Below, one piece after another: positions 8,146 to 17,800 of a DNA stretch of 59,512 nt. The notes below the pieces were generated by a model that was not told the DNA's origin, searched no databases, and saw only the letters and a list, made by a program, of their open reading frames with translations. The translations under genes were made by a program, and so were the position numbers. Position 1 is the stretch's first letter; every line of letters starts with the position of its first letter. Source of the stretch: Bacillota bacterium (GTDB taxonomy: Bacteria > Bacillota > Clostridia > Christensenellales > CAG-138); assembly GCA_023435025.1 (NCBI GenBank), contig JAEYSE010000011.1:1-59512 (forward strand), read 5' to 3'.

Positions 8146-8991
8146 GTGGAACGGTCCCTGCAAAAGCACGTTGCCTTTTTTCTTCTGCCAACGCTCCTTG
8201 CGTTTGTCATCGCGTTTGTCATTCCCTTTTTGATGGGGCTTTATCTTTCATTTACAGAGTTTACGGCCGTCACCAATGCCAAGTGGGTGGGGATTGAAAA
8301 CTATGTAAAGGCATTCACCAACAACAAGGAATTCTTAAACGCCCTTGGCTTTACTGCAAAATTTGCGATCGTTTCCGTTATTACCATCAACGTGCTTGCT
8401 TTTGGTCTCGCCTCCCTGCTCACAAAGGGAATTCGCGGCACGAACGTGTTTCGCACCGTGTTTTTCATGCCCAACCTCATCGGCGGCATCGTGCTGGGCT
8501 ACATCTGGCAGGTGCTTTTAAACGGCATCCTCTACCAGTTTGGAGTCACGCTTACCTACAAGCCGGAATACGGCTTCTGGGGGCTTGTGCTGCTAATGAA
8601 CTGGCAATTGATCGGCTATATGATGATTATCTACATCGCTGGGCTTCAAAGCATCCCCACGGAGTTGATCGATGCAGCCAAAGTGGACGGTGCAGGTAAA
8701 TGGGCGGTATTAAAAAACGTAACCATACCCATGGTGATGCCCGCGATTACCATTTGCACGTTCCTGACTGTGACCAACTCCTTTAAGCTCTTCGACCAAA
8801 ACCTTGCATTGACCGCGGGCGCGCCTTCCAAGCAGACGGCCATGCTCGCGTTGGATATTTATAATACGTTCTACACGCGTACCGGCTGGGAAGGCGTTGG
8901 CCAGGCCAAAGCCGTGATATTCTTCGTGCTGGTGGCCGCCATATCGTTTATTCAACTGCAGCTCACGCGGCGCAGGGAGGTGGAGCAATGA
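8146..8991 (+). CDS. sugar ABC transporter permease, MalF type
   Basis: A 281-residue membrane permease. The first membrane helix (FFLLPTLLAFVIAFVIPF) is followed by the binding-protein-dependent transport domain. The EAA loop that contacts the ATPase is visible as LIDAAKVDGAGKWAVLKNVTIP. The GTG at 8146 stands 8 bases after a perfect AAGGAGG; the open frame upstream to 8071 crosses hairpin DNA and is not coding. Its stop overlaps the next permease start by four bases (ATGA), so the two are translationally coupled. Confidence 0.94.
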   Translation: MERSLQKHVAFFLLPTLLAFVIAFVIPFLMGLYLSFTEFTAVTNAKWVGIENYVKAFTNNKEFLNALGFTAKFAIVSVITINVLAFGLASLLTKGIRGTNVFRTVFFMPNLIGGIVLGYIWQVLLNGILYQFGVTLTYKPEYGFWGLVLLMNWQLIGYMMIIYIAGLQSIPTELIDAAKVDGAGKWAVLKNVTIPMVMPAITICTFLTVTNSFKLFDQNLALTAGAPSKQTAMLALDIYNTFYTRTGWEGVGQAKAVIFFVLVAAISFIQLQLTRRREVEQ

Positions 8992-9821
8992 AGACGGCGC
9001 AAAAAAGAAACCCGGTATTAACGACGCTACTCACCTTGCTTTCCCTACTGTTTGTAGCGCCCATCTGCATTGTGCTTCTAAACTCCTTCAAGGGAAAGCT
9101 GTTTATCAGCAACGATCCTTTTTCCCTGCCCAATGCCAAGACATTCGTTGAGATAGACAATTACCTGAGCGGCATTGAAAAAATCGGCTTTTTCCAGGCA
9201 TTTGGCTGGTCTCTTTTTATCACGATTGGCTCGGTAGCAGTAATCGTGCTCTTTACCGCCATGGCGGGTTGGTACATTACCCGCGTGAAGCGCACCTATA
9301 CAAAGATTATCTACTTTGCACTTGTGTTTTCCATGATCGTCCCCTTCCAGATGGTAATGTTCACAATGTCCAAGTTTGCAAACATGCTGCATCTGGATAA
9401 TCCGTTCGGCATCATCCTGATATACCTCGGGGTCGGGGCCGGGCTTTCCACCTTCATGTTCAGCGGGTTTGTCAAATCCATCCCCGTGGATATTGAGGAA
9501 GCCGCCATGATCGACGGCTGCGGACCCATCCGCACGTTTTTCCTCATCGTATTCCCTATGCTCAAGCCTACGGCGGTGACGGTTGCCATACTTAACGCCA
9601 TGTGGATCTGGAACGATTATTTGTTGCCCTACCTGTTACTCGATTCGGACCATAGAACCATCCCCATAGCCATCCAATATCTCAAGGGCGGATATGGTTC
9701 GATCGACATGGGTGCAATGATGGCAATGCTGGTTTTGTCAATCATCCCCATCGTTGTGTTTTACCTGACCTGCCAGAAGCACATCATCAAGGGTGTGATC
9801 GCCGGCGCAGTAAAAGGATAA
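8988..9821 (+). CDS. sugar ABC transporter permease, MalG type
   Basis: A 277-residue partner of the preceding permease. It has an N-terminal helix, the transport domain and an EAA loop EEAAMIDGCGPIRTFFLIVFP. Together they form the heterodimeric channel of a carbohydrate importer of the CUT1 type. No ATP-binding subunit is encoded nearby; CUT1 systems in Firmicutes commonly share one MsmK/UgpC-like ATPase encoded elsewhere. Confidence 0.94.
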   Translation: MKTAQKRNPVLTTLLTLLSLLFVAPICIVLLNSFKGKLFISNDPFSLPNAKTFVEIDNYLSGIEKIGFFQAFGWSLFITIGSVAVIVLFTAMAGWYITRVKRTYTKIIYFALVFSMIVPFQMVMFTMSKFANMLHLDNPFGIILIYLGVGAGLSTFMFSGFVKSIPVDIEEAAMIDGCGPIRTFFLIVFPMLKPTAVTVAILNAMWIWNDYLLPYLLLDSDHRTIPIAIQYLKGGYGSIDMGAMMAMLVLSIIPIVVFYLTCQKHIIKGVIAGAVKG

Positions 9822-9836
9822 ACGGGAGTGGAACGG

Positions 9837-11321
9837 ATGGAACGCAACAGCGGGATCTTAATGCATATTACGTCCTTGCCCTCCCCATACGGCATCGGGA
9901 CTTTGGGCAAAGCGGCGTACGACTTTGCGGATTTCTTACAAGAAGCCGGACAGCGTTACTGGCAAATGCTGCCCGTTGGGCATACCGGCTATGGAGATTC
10001 CCCCTATCAATCTTTTTCCATGTATGCGGGGAACCCGTATTTTATTGACCTTGACTTCCTGATTGCAGACGGTCTCCTTACAAAAGAAGAGGTTGCCTCC
10101 TGTGACTGGGGAGAGAATGTGGAACGCGTGGATTATGGCGCGATCTATGCACACCGCTATCAGCTTTTATACCGCGCCTATACGCGAGGGTTTTCGGCCC
10201 TGCGGCCTGAAGTTTCCGCGTTTTGCAGCGAAAATTCTGGCTGGTTGCCCGATTACGCTCTGTTCATGGCACTCAAAGAGCACTTTCACATGCGCGCATG
10301 GATTGAGTGGGAGGAAGACCTCCGACGGCGTAAGCCCGAAGCGCTTGCCGCCTACCGCAACCTCCTGCATGATAAAGTCGATTTCTATACGTTTGTTCAA
10401 TTTCTCTTCTTCCGTCAATGGGAACGATTTCGCTCCTATGTGCAGGAAAAAGGCGTCCGCTTGATTGGGGACCTGCCAATCTATGCAGCCTATGACTCCG
10501 CCGAGGTCTGGGGCAAGCCGGAATTTTTTTTGCTGGACCAGGATGGAATACCCGTGGAGGTCGCAGGCGTGCCGCCTGATTTTTTCAGCAGCCATGGTCA
10601 ATTATGGGGCAACCCTCTCTACGACTGGGCGGCGATGGAGCGCGATCACTACGCGCTGTGGATGGATCGGATTGAGATGGCAACGCGCCTGTTTGACGTC
10701 ATCCGCATCGATCATTTTCGCGGGCTTGCCAGTTACTACAGCGTACCCTTTGGAAACAGCACTGCAGAATATGGCTGTTGGAACAAAGGTCCGGGAACCT
10801 TGCTCATTGACGCCATGCAGCGGCGATTTCCTTCGCTTTCTATCATCGCGGAGGACCTTGGCTACCTGACGCCGGAAGTCATGGCGCTCTTAAAACATTC
10901 CGGGTATCCCGGCATGAAAGTGCTGCAGTTTGCGTTTGACGAGCGGGAACCGGGCAATTACCTGCCCCATACCTATACCAGCAATTGCGTCTGCTACCTA
11001 GGCACGCACGACAACGCCACGCTTTCGGGTTGGCTAACGGAAATTACGCCTTCGGAATATGCGCACGCAAAGGCCTACCTTGGGCTCAATACTGAGGAAG
11101 GCGAAATCTGGGGATTAATCCGCGGAGGTATGGGATCGGTCGCGGATCTGTTCATTGGACAGATGCAGGATTATTTGGAGCTTCCTCCCTCCTCCCGTAT
11201 GAATACCCCGGGCCGAGTGGGCGGCAACTGGCAATGGCGTATGAAGGCAGATGCCTGTACAAAGGAATTGGCGCTAAAACTTGCAGCGATAACAAGGCGG
11301 TATGGCCGCTACGGGGGATAA
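9837..11321 (+). CDS. malQ: 4-alpha-glucanotransferase (amylomaltase, GH77)
   Basis: A 494-residue cytoplasmic disproportionating enzyme that transfers maltosyl and longer glucan units between maltodextrins. GH77 landmarks are present: the N-terminal GILMHITSLPSPYGIGTLG, the nucleophile aspartate in IRIDHFRGL, the acid/base glutamate in IIAEDLGYLTPEV and the third carboxylate in YLGTHDNATLSGW. The ATG at 9837 lies 8 bases after GGGAG; the GTG at 9828 overlaps that site and is less likely. Last gene of the transporter operon, followed by a terminator, and the main reason to infer maltodextrin as the imported sugar. Confidence 0.95.
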   Translation: MERNSGILMHITSLPSPYGIGTLGKAAYDFADFLQEAGQRYWQMLPVGHTGYGDSPYQSFSMYAGNPYFIDLDFLIADGLLTKEEVASCDWGENVERVDYGAIYAHRYQLLYRAYTRGFSALRPEVSAFCSENSGWLPDYALFMALKEHFHMRAWIEWEEDLRRRKPEALAAYRNLLHDKVDFYTFVQFLFFRQWERFRSYVQEKGVRLIGDLPIYAAYDSAEVWGKPEFFLLDQDGIPVEVAGVPPDFFSSHGQLWGNPLYDWAAMERDHYALWMDRIEMATRLFDVIRIDHFRGLASYYSVPFGNSTAEYGCWNKGPGTLLIDAMQRRFPSLSIIAEDLGYLTPEVMALLKHSGYPGMKVLQFAFDEREPGNYLPHTYTSNCVCYLGTHDNATLSGWLTEITPSEYAHAKAYLGLNTEEGEIWGLIRGGMGSVADLFIGQMQDYLELPPSSRMNTPGRVGGNWQWRMKADACTKELALKLAAITRRYGRYGG

Positions 11322-11349
11322 AGCGCTACATATATTATTCCACCCTTCA

Positions 11350-11382
11350 GGATACCCGAGCAATATGGGTATCCTCTTTTTG
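11350..11382 (+). terminator. rho-independent terminator after malQ
   Basis: Arms GGATACCC and GGGTATCC (11350-11374) with a 9-base loop are followed by a T-rich run. Confidence 0.85.
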
Positions 11383-11401
11383 TTAACACGGTATTCATTA
11401 T

Positions 11402-11429
11402 TTGCACGCCATGCGTTTTATGGTACAAT
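11402..11429 (+). promoter_or_regulatory. probable promoter of rsmD-coaD
   Basis: TTGCAC (11402-11407) and TACAAT (11424-11429) with 16-base spacing lie about 38 bases before the rsmD start. The -10 is good and the -35 is moderate. Confidence 0.5.
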
Positions 11430-11466
11430 AAAAGGCGAAAAAACTGGAATTATTGGGAGGACGGGT

Positions 11467-12042
11467 TTGCGCATCATTGCAGGTTCCGCGCGCGGGAGAC
11501 AGATATTTGCCCCCAAAGGACAAGCCACGCGCCCCACGCTGGACCGCGTCAAGGAATCGCTCTTTGGCATCCTCCAGTTTTCACTGCCCAATGCCAGGGT
11601 ATTGGACCTTTTCGCGGGTTCGGGCAACCTTGGGCTAGAAGCGCTTTCCCGGGGAGCAAGCTACGCCGTATTCAATGACCACAGCCGGGAATGTTGCGAA
11701 ATTATCCGAAAGAACGTTGAAACGCTTCGGTTTTCTGATCAGGCAACTGTAATGCAGTCTGAAGCGCTTGCGGCTTTGGAACGGTTAAATGGCAAGAAGC
11801 CCTTTGATATTGTATTTCTGGACCCTCCCTACCGTGCTGGCGCGCAGCAGGCGCTTGAAGTTTTGTTTTCCAAAGGTCTTATTGCCCAAGGCGGGCAGGC
11901 GGTTGTGGAACACGCGTGGGAGGAACCGCCTAAGTCCGTAGAAGGTCTGTTTTCCTGTGTGGACACCCGCAAATACGGGGACACCGGGCTGAGCTTTTTT
12001 ATAGCCCGTACGGGCGGAAAGGAAGACTCCGATTGCAGATAG
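11467..12042 (+). CDS. rsmD: 16S rRNA (guanine(966)-N2)-methyltransferase RsmD
   Basis: A 191-residue SAM-dependent methyltransferase acting on 16S rRNA during 30S assembly. The family N-terminus RIIAGSARGRQIFAPKG, the SAM-binding LDLFAGSGNLGLEALSRGA and the catalytic DPPY motif in FLDPPYRAGA are all present. The start is the TTG at 11467, six bases after GGGAGG; the longer open frame back to 11302 overlaps malQ and the terminator. It overlaps coaD by 10 bases, a common rsmD-coaD arrangement. Confidence 0.95.
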   Translation: MRIIAGSARGRQIFAPKGQATRPTLDRVKESLFGILQFSLPNARVLDLFAGSGNLGLEALSRGASYAVFNDHSRECCEIIRKNVETLRFSDQATVMQSEALAALERLNGKKPFDIVFLDPPYRAGAQQALEVLFSKGLIAQGGQAVVEHAWEEPPKSVEGLFSCVDTRKYGDTGLSFFIARTGGKEDSDCR

Positions 12043-12521
12043 GCGTATATCCCGGCAGCTTTGACCCGTTGACAGAGGGGCATATGGATATTCTTAGGCG
12101 TGCCGCGTCGCTCATGGACCACGTGGTTGTGTCCGTGCTGGTAAACGCTGGAAAGCGTCCGTTTTTTACGCTGGAGGAACGACTTACGTTTATCGACGCC
12201 GCTGTGAAGGCGGAGGGGCTTACAAATGTTAGCTCCGGCTCCTTTGACGGGCTTCTAGTAGATTACGCGCACAGAATCGGCGCATGCCACATCATCCGCG
12301 GCCTTCGCGCCGTGATGGATTTTGAATACGAGTTTCAAATCAGTTCCATGAACCGCAGGCTGGCGCCTGATCTTGACACCGTATACTTCATGGCTGAGCC
12401 GGAGCATTCATATCTAAGCTCCAGCGTCATACGCGAAGTCTGCGCGCTGGGCGGCAATATTGACGATCTGGTGCCCGCAGTGAACAAGAGCACTATCATA
12501 GAAAGGTTGACAAAGCGATGA
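12033..12521 (+). CDS. coaD: phosphopantetheine adenylyltransferase
   Basis: A 162-residue enzyme of coenzyme A synthesis that joins 4'-phosphopantetheine and ATP to dephospho-CoA. It has the nucleotidyltransferase T/HxGH motif in YPGSFDPLTEGHMDI, the central RGLRAVMDFEYEFQ and the second nucleotide motif SSSVIREV. The start is a TTG at 12033 behind GGAAAGGAAG. Its stop overlaps the next start as ATGA. Confidence 0.96.
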   Translation: MQIGVYPGSFDPLTEGHMDILRRAASLMDHVVVSVLVNAGKRPFFTLEERLTFIDAAVKAEGLTNVSSGSFDGLLVDYAHRIGACHIIRGLRAVMDFEYEFQISSMNRRLAPDLDTVYFMAEPEHSYLSSSVIREVCALGGNIDDLVPAVNKSTIIERLTKR

Positions 12522-13336
12522 GCACACAAAACGAACAATCCTTGCGGATATTCACCGTACTTTCCCAGATAGAGCAGGTATTGGAGAGCGCGCCACGCCC
12601 GAAATTTTCTTCCGGCAACCGCAAAGTCGTGGATGTGGATGAACTGTATGATCTGTTGGGCGACCTTAAGGTCACCATACCTGAGGATATTCGCCGCGCC
12701 AACAGTGTGCTCATAGAAGCGGACACGCTTTTAGACCACGCGAACCAGGAAGCCGTGGATATCGTGGATCTAGCCCAGCGCGAAGCGGACAAAATCCGCC
12801 GCCTGGCCGAAGAGGAGTTCGAAGCGCGCGTAGCAGAAGACAAGGTTTCCTTGGAAGTGCAACGCCGGGCAGAATTGCTGCAGCAGCACGCGGAGCGCAA
12901 TGCGAACATCGTTTACAACGGCGCAAAGCAGTACGCAGATGAGATATTGGCGGACGTACAGCGTTATCTGCTGGAATACCACCACATGGTGACGCAGAAC
13001 CGCAATGAACTTGGCTTAGCGCAGGCGGAAGCCGCGCAGGCGCCCGCAGTATCCACGATACCCCAGCCAGTACCCAAGCATGTTGCGCCGCAGCCCGAGC
13101 GCAAACCCGTGGAGCCCCAAGCCCCCGTACCCGCTGAAGAAGCGGAAGAGGAAAAGCCGGAGCCCCGCAAAAAACGTGGCGGATGGCTCTTCCGCCGCGA
13201 AGATGATCTCTTTGAAGAAGAAGAAGAAGAAGAAGTCCAGGAAGAGGAAGAGCCTGTGGAAGAGGAGCCTAAAAAGGGCCGTTTTGCAAAGCAGCGCAGG
13301 CATGAAGAGGATCTTGATTTGGATTTGGATGAATAA
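12518..13336 (+). CDS. coiled-coil acidic protein of the coaD neighbourhood, function unknown
   Basis: A 272-residue soluble protein. About residues 45-160 form a long charged helical region (IEADTLLDHANQEAVDIVD onward) resembling the peripheral stalk or H-subunit-like proteins that clostridial genomes place beside coaD and label ATPase. There is no Walker motif, so that label is not a function. From about 170 a Pro/Ala/Glu-rich linker leads to a basic patch (RKKRGG), a run of acidic residues (from about 230) and an acidic tail. It is translationally coupled to coaD and followed by a terminator. A structural or scaffolding role is a guess. Confidence 0.75.
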   Translation: MSTQNEQSLRIFTVLSQIEQVLESAPRPKFSSGNRKVVDVDELYDLLGDLKVTIPEDIRRANSVLIEADTLLDHANQEAVDIVDLAQREADKIRRLAEEEFEARVAEDKVSLEVQRRAELLQQHAERNANIVYNGAKQYADEILADVQRYLLEYHHMVTQNRNELGLAQAEAAQAPAVSTIPQPVPKHVAPQPERKPVEPQAPVPAEEAEEEKPEPRKKRGGWLFRREDDLFEEEEEEEVQEEEEPVEEEPKKGRFAKQRRHEEDLDLDLDE

Positions 13337-13355
13337 GCAGCTTATCAAACATTTA

Positions 13356-13384
13356 CGGGGTTGTCCGGCTGGACAACCCCGTTT
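13356..13384. terminator. bidirectional hairpin between convergent genes
   Basis: Arms CGGGGTTGTCC and GGACAACCCCG (11 bp, 4-base loop) lie between the plus-strand coaD operon and the minus-strand flavodoxin gene. The T-run on either side is short. Confidence 0.65.
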
Positions 13385-13397
13385 ACGTTGCAAGCTG

Positions 13398-13931
13398 TTA
13401 TTCCGCCCGTATGGCCTCCACAACCGGCGCAATATGCCGCCTGTTTACAAAGCTGACCGTTTTTTTATAGCTGCCAAGTATGCCTTTTGAATCGACATCC
13501 AACGTGGCGGGATCCTTGCGGCGGATGGAGGCCACCAACAGGGCCATCAGCACACGGTCTACAACGCCCATCTTTTTATAATCAAGCCCGCCGCGCAGCA
13601 AAAACATCGGTACACGTTCCCACATCTCAGGTGTGAAGTTGACGTTCTTCACATCCTCAATGGCTTTCTCCCTTTGCAGCGTTGCACCCACTGCGGCAAC
13701 GATAAGACGCTTTTCCCTAAACATGGAATATTGCTTTCGTATGCGGGAAAATCCCAGCATACCGCCCGCGTAGAGCCCGCCGCAGTAGACGATGGTATCG
13801 TATTTTAGCAGCTGCTCCGGCTTGGCACGCTTAAATTCCAGCAGATCCGCACCGGTTTCCTCCGCAATCCACTCGGCATAGGTCTTTGTCGTTCCATATT
13901 TCGTCTGATACGCCACCACAATACGCCCCAT
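13398..13931 (-). CDS. flavodoxin-domain protein (HemG-like fold)
   Basis: A 177-residue flavodoxin-fold protein. The FMN phosphate-binding loop appears in VAYQTKYGTTKTYAEWIAEETGADL at the N-terminus, and the second loop region is YCGGLYAGGMLG. It resembles the flavodoxin group that includes menaquinone-dependent protoporphyrinogen oxidase, but clostridial members without a haem pathway probably serve another redox role. It lies 23 bases downstream of ftsY on the same strand. Confidence 0.85.
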   Translation of the reverse strand: MGRIVVAYQTKYGTTKTYAEWIAEETGADLLEFKRAKPEQLLKYDTIVYCGGLYAGGMLGFSRIRKQYSMFREKRLIVAAVGATLQREKAIEDVKNVNFTPEMWERVPMFLLRGGLDYKKMGVVDRVLMALLVASIRRKDPATLDVDSKGILGSYKKTVSFVNRRHIAPVVEAIRAE

Positions 13932-13954
13932 ACTTCCCCCTAGACGCTATTTTG

Positions 13955-14866
13955 TTATTCCCCCAGCAGCGCCGCGCAGAACGTTTCCGCGTCAAACGGC
14001 TGCAGGTCCTCAATCTTTTCCCCTACTCCAACAAACCGCACGGGCAGGCCGAGCATTTCCTTTACCGCCACAGCCATACCGCCTTTGGCGGTGCCGTCAA
14101 GCTTGGTGAGCACCACATCGGTCAGGCCCGTGGCTTCCCCGAATGCCTTGGCCTGCGCAATAGCGTTCTGCCCCGTGGTCGCATCCAGCACAAGAAGCAC
14201 ACGGCAAACCGCGTCCGGCAGCTCCCTGGAAATGACGCGGCGGATTTTTTCCAGCTCAAGCATCAGGTTCTTCTTGTTATGCAACCGCCCCGCGGTATCG
14301 CAGATCAAAAGGTCGCAGCCCTTTGCTTTGAAGGAATGGATGGCGTCAAACACCACGGCTGCCGGGTCCGCCCCCTCCCCGTGGCGTATCATGGGAACCT
14401 TGGCGCGTTCCGCCCATATGCCAAGCTGCTCCGCCGCTGCGGCACGGAACGTATCCGCCGCCGCCAGCATGGGCTTTTTGCCCTGGTGCTTGTAATAAGA
14501 AGCAAGCTTGCCTATGGAGGTCGTCTTCCCCACCCCGTTTACGCCGACGATAAGCAGCACGCCAGGGCCCTCATCCGGCAAGAATGGCTCTTCTGTGCGC
14601 ATATGAGAGGCGAGTATGCCTTTTAGCACCACGCGCGCTTCGGCGGTTTTGTGGAGCTTATGCTCCTTCACGGCATCCTTTAACTCGCCAAGCAGGCGAT
14701 CGGTCAATTCCACGCCCACGTCCGCCATGATGAGGGCTTCTTCCAGCTCCTCATAAAAATCGTTATTGATGCTGTCCCACCCCGTAAACACGGAGGCAAG
14801 AAAGCTGTCCCGGGTCTTGCTTAAGCCCTGCTTGAGGCGCTCGAATATGCTCGTCTTCTGTTCCAT
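13955..14866 (-). CDS. ftsY: signal recognition particle receptor FtsY
   Basis: A 303-residue SRP GTPase that receives ribosome-nascent chain complexes at the membrane. The acidic A domain is almost absent, so the protein is close to the NG core. GTPase motifs are clear: GVNGVGKTTSIGKL (G1), DTFRAAAAEQL, DTAGRLHNK (G3), TKLDGTAKGG (G4) and the closing GVGEKIEDLQPFD. It follows smc with a 24-base gap, the classic Firmicutes rnc-smc-ftsY order. Confidence 0.97.
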   Translation of the reverse strand: MEQKTSIFERLKQGLSKTRDSFLASVFTGWDSINNDFYEELEEALIMADVGVELTDRLLGELKDAVKEHKLHKTAEARVVLKGILASHMRTEEPFLPDEGPGVLLIVGVNGVGKTTSIGKLASYYKHQGKKPMLAAADTFRAAAAEQLGIWAERAKVPMIRHGEGADPAAVVFDAIHSFKAKGCDLLICDTAGRLHNKKNLMLELEKIRRVISRELPDAVCRVLLVLDATTGQNAIAQAKAFGEATGLTDVVLTKLDGTAKGGMAVAVKEMLGLPVRFVGVGEKIEDLQPFDAETFCAALLGE

Positions 14867-14890
14867 ATTGGTCCTTCCCTTTTTCCCGAC

Positions 14891-17800
14891 TTAACCCGCT
14901 TCCTGGAAACGGGCGGATACGATCTTGGAAACGCCTTTTTCCTCCATCGCAACGCCATAGAGGGCATTACATACCTCCATGCTGCCTTTACGATGCGTGA
15001 TGAGTATAAACTGCGTATCGTCCGCGTATTCCCGCAAATAGTTTGCAAAGCGCGTGACGTTGACTTCGTCGAGGGACGACTCGATTTCGTCCAGTATGCA
15101 AAATACCGTTGGTTTGAGCTTGAGCATGGCAAACAGCAGCGCGATGGCCGTAAGCGCCCTCTCCCCGCCCGAAAGCAGCGTCAAAAGCTGCAGTTTCTTT
15201 CCCGGCGGCTGAGCGATAATATCGATCTCGCAATTCAATACGTCCTTCGGGTCGGAAAGCCGCAGCTCCGCGTAGCCACCCCCGAAAAGCTGCTCGAACA
15301 CTGCGGAAAAATTCTGCTGAATCAGCGTAAACTGCCGCAGGAACTGCTTTTCCATGGTCTGAGTCAGCTCGCCAATGAGCGTGTTCAGGTCCTGCTCGGC
15401 GCGGTTCAAATCCTCGCATTGGGTGTTGAGCGTGGTATAGCGCTCGTTTAATATCTCGTAATCCTCCACAGCGTTGACGTTGATGCTGCCCAAACTGCGG
15501 ATGTCCTTTTTGAGTTCGTCTATGCGCACATGTGCCGCCGTGATGCCTATGCCTTCCGTTTGCAGCGGCAGTGCGGTCTCATAGGTCAGCTCATAATCCG
15601 TCATGATGCGCTGTACCATGGCTTCCAACTCCACCTCGGTACGGCTTTTGGTCAGCTCCTGCTTGTGGCGCTTTTCTTCAAGCTCCCTTAGACGCGTGTT
15701 GATCTCATCCTTGCGCGCGCGCGTATCCGAAAGCGTCTGTGAGCGACGCAGGCGCTCTTCCTCCATGGCATGCTGCTCTTCTTTTCTAATGTCCACCGCA
15801 GCCTGCTCCTGGGCGATGGTTCCGTTGAGCGACTGGAGTTGCTGCGCCAATACCGCCTCCTGCTCCAATGTCTTCGCATAAGCGGCCTTGTTTTCCTGTA
15901 TGGCTCGCTCGGTATCGAAAAGTTCCTGCTCCAGACGCCTGGTTTCAAGCAGTACGGCGTCCTCTTCCTTTTTAAGCGCCATGCGCCTGACCTTGCGCTC
16001 CGTCATGGTGGAGGCCACCTCCTCCTGACGCGCACGCAGTCGATTTAATTCCGCCTGTGAGCGCTGCACGTCCTCCTGTGTGGCGGCGCTTCCTTCCTCT
16101 ATGCCCGTCTGTACAGAGGTCAAGCCTTCGCGTTCCTTTTCAATGTCCGAAAGGTTATCGCGTATCTGCCCGCATTCTAGCTCCATGCGCTCGGCCTTTT
16201 GGGCATTCTGCCGCAAATCGCGCTCTATCAGCTCCAACTTTTCCTTGTGGCGGGCGCTCTCAACATCCTGCGCATGCAGGGCAGTTTCCGCCTGCTTGAG
16301 TGTTGTCTTGAGCGATTCTTCTGCTTCTTCCGCCTGCTCGCGCTTTCCTTCCTGCGCCTTTATGGCAGCTTCCGCTTCGCTTATGCTGCGCTCAAGTTCC
16401 TTTAACTCCCGCTCGCGCCCTAACAGGCTAAATTCCCGTTTCTGCACGCTTCCGCCAGTCATGGAGCCGCCGGGGTTTATGATATCCCCCTGTAGCGTCG
16501 CGATGCGGAATGCCGAGTTGGCGCGCTTGTTGATGGCAATACCGGCATCGAGATTCTCCACGATCACGGTACGCCCTAAAAGGTTTTCCACCACGCTGCG
16601 GTACCGTTCTTCAAACCCGACGAGCTCCGAAGCGATGCCGATGCAACCCGGCATTTTAAGAGTATCCCGCTCCTCAGAGGTTAATAAGCGTCCCCGCATG
16701 GCGGAAACGGGCAAAAATGTCGCCCTGCCGTACTGCCGCGCGCGCAGATGGTCTATGACGCGCTTCGCGTCCTCCGGCGTGGGGGTAACGATGTTTTGCA
16801 GCGACGAGCCAAGCGCCATTTCCAGTGCCGTTTCATATTTCTGCGGCACGGAAATGAGCTCCGCCACCACACCCAATACGCTGCGCCTGAGTGCGATATC
16901 CCGCTCGCAATCCTTTAATACGTTGCGCACGCTTGAGTAATACCCTTCATGGGCGCGTGCCATTTCTTCAAGTACGTTGGAGCGGGAGCGCATGGCATTG
17001 CAACCTTGCTCCAGTTCGTGCAGGCGTTGATTGGAGAGACGGCTCTCTTCCTGTGCCTTGGTGAGTTCTTGATTGAGACGGTCCTTTTCCGCGAGAAACG
17101 CGCGCTTGTTCTGCTGCTGCGCGTCCCACTCCGCCTGCGCGTCCTGAAGTTCCTTTTCCAGCCCTTCGCGTTCCCGCGCGTTCGCTTCCTGCTCGCCCGC
17201 AACTACGTCAAGACGCTGGTTGAGCGCTGACGTCATGGCTTCCATTCTGGAAAGCTGACTCTTTGCGTCAGACAGGCGATTTAACGATTCGATGATGCTA
17301 TTCTTCTGGGCGTTGAGCGTGCTTTCCTGTTGCTCAACGGCCTGCTGCAGGGATTTTAGCTCTGCATCAGTCGCCTCAATCTCGTCATCGAGTTCCTTTA
17401 GCATGTCCCGTCCGGCGGTATCGTTGTTTTTGAGCCGCTCCAGTTGTGCGAGGCGCCCTTCCTTTCGGCGCTCATTCTCCCCGACGGAAGCAAGAAACCG
17501 TTCCCGCTCCTTTAACAGATGCTCTTTGCGCTCGTTTAAAACGCCCGCCTCGCCGATATGGGCCTCCATAGCAGACATCAGAGTAATAAGCGCGTTCTGT
17601 GCGGCGCTTGCCGCCTGTTCGATGGCACGCAAAGCCTCTTCCTGTACTACGGTATCCGAAGAAAGCGCACGTTCGGATTCATATAATAGCTCGCTTTCCT
17701 CCTGCATTGCCTGCACAGCGCTCTCTGCTGAAACCAGGCGCTCCTGCATACGCTGGTACTGGTGCAGGAACACGTTGACCTCAAGCGCCTTTAATTCATC

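Noticed and set aside
13213..13260. GAA-rich repeat as a regulatory microsatellite
   Set aside because: It codes for the acidic run of the coaD-linked protein; no sign of a regulatory role.
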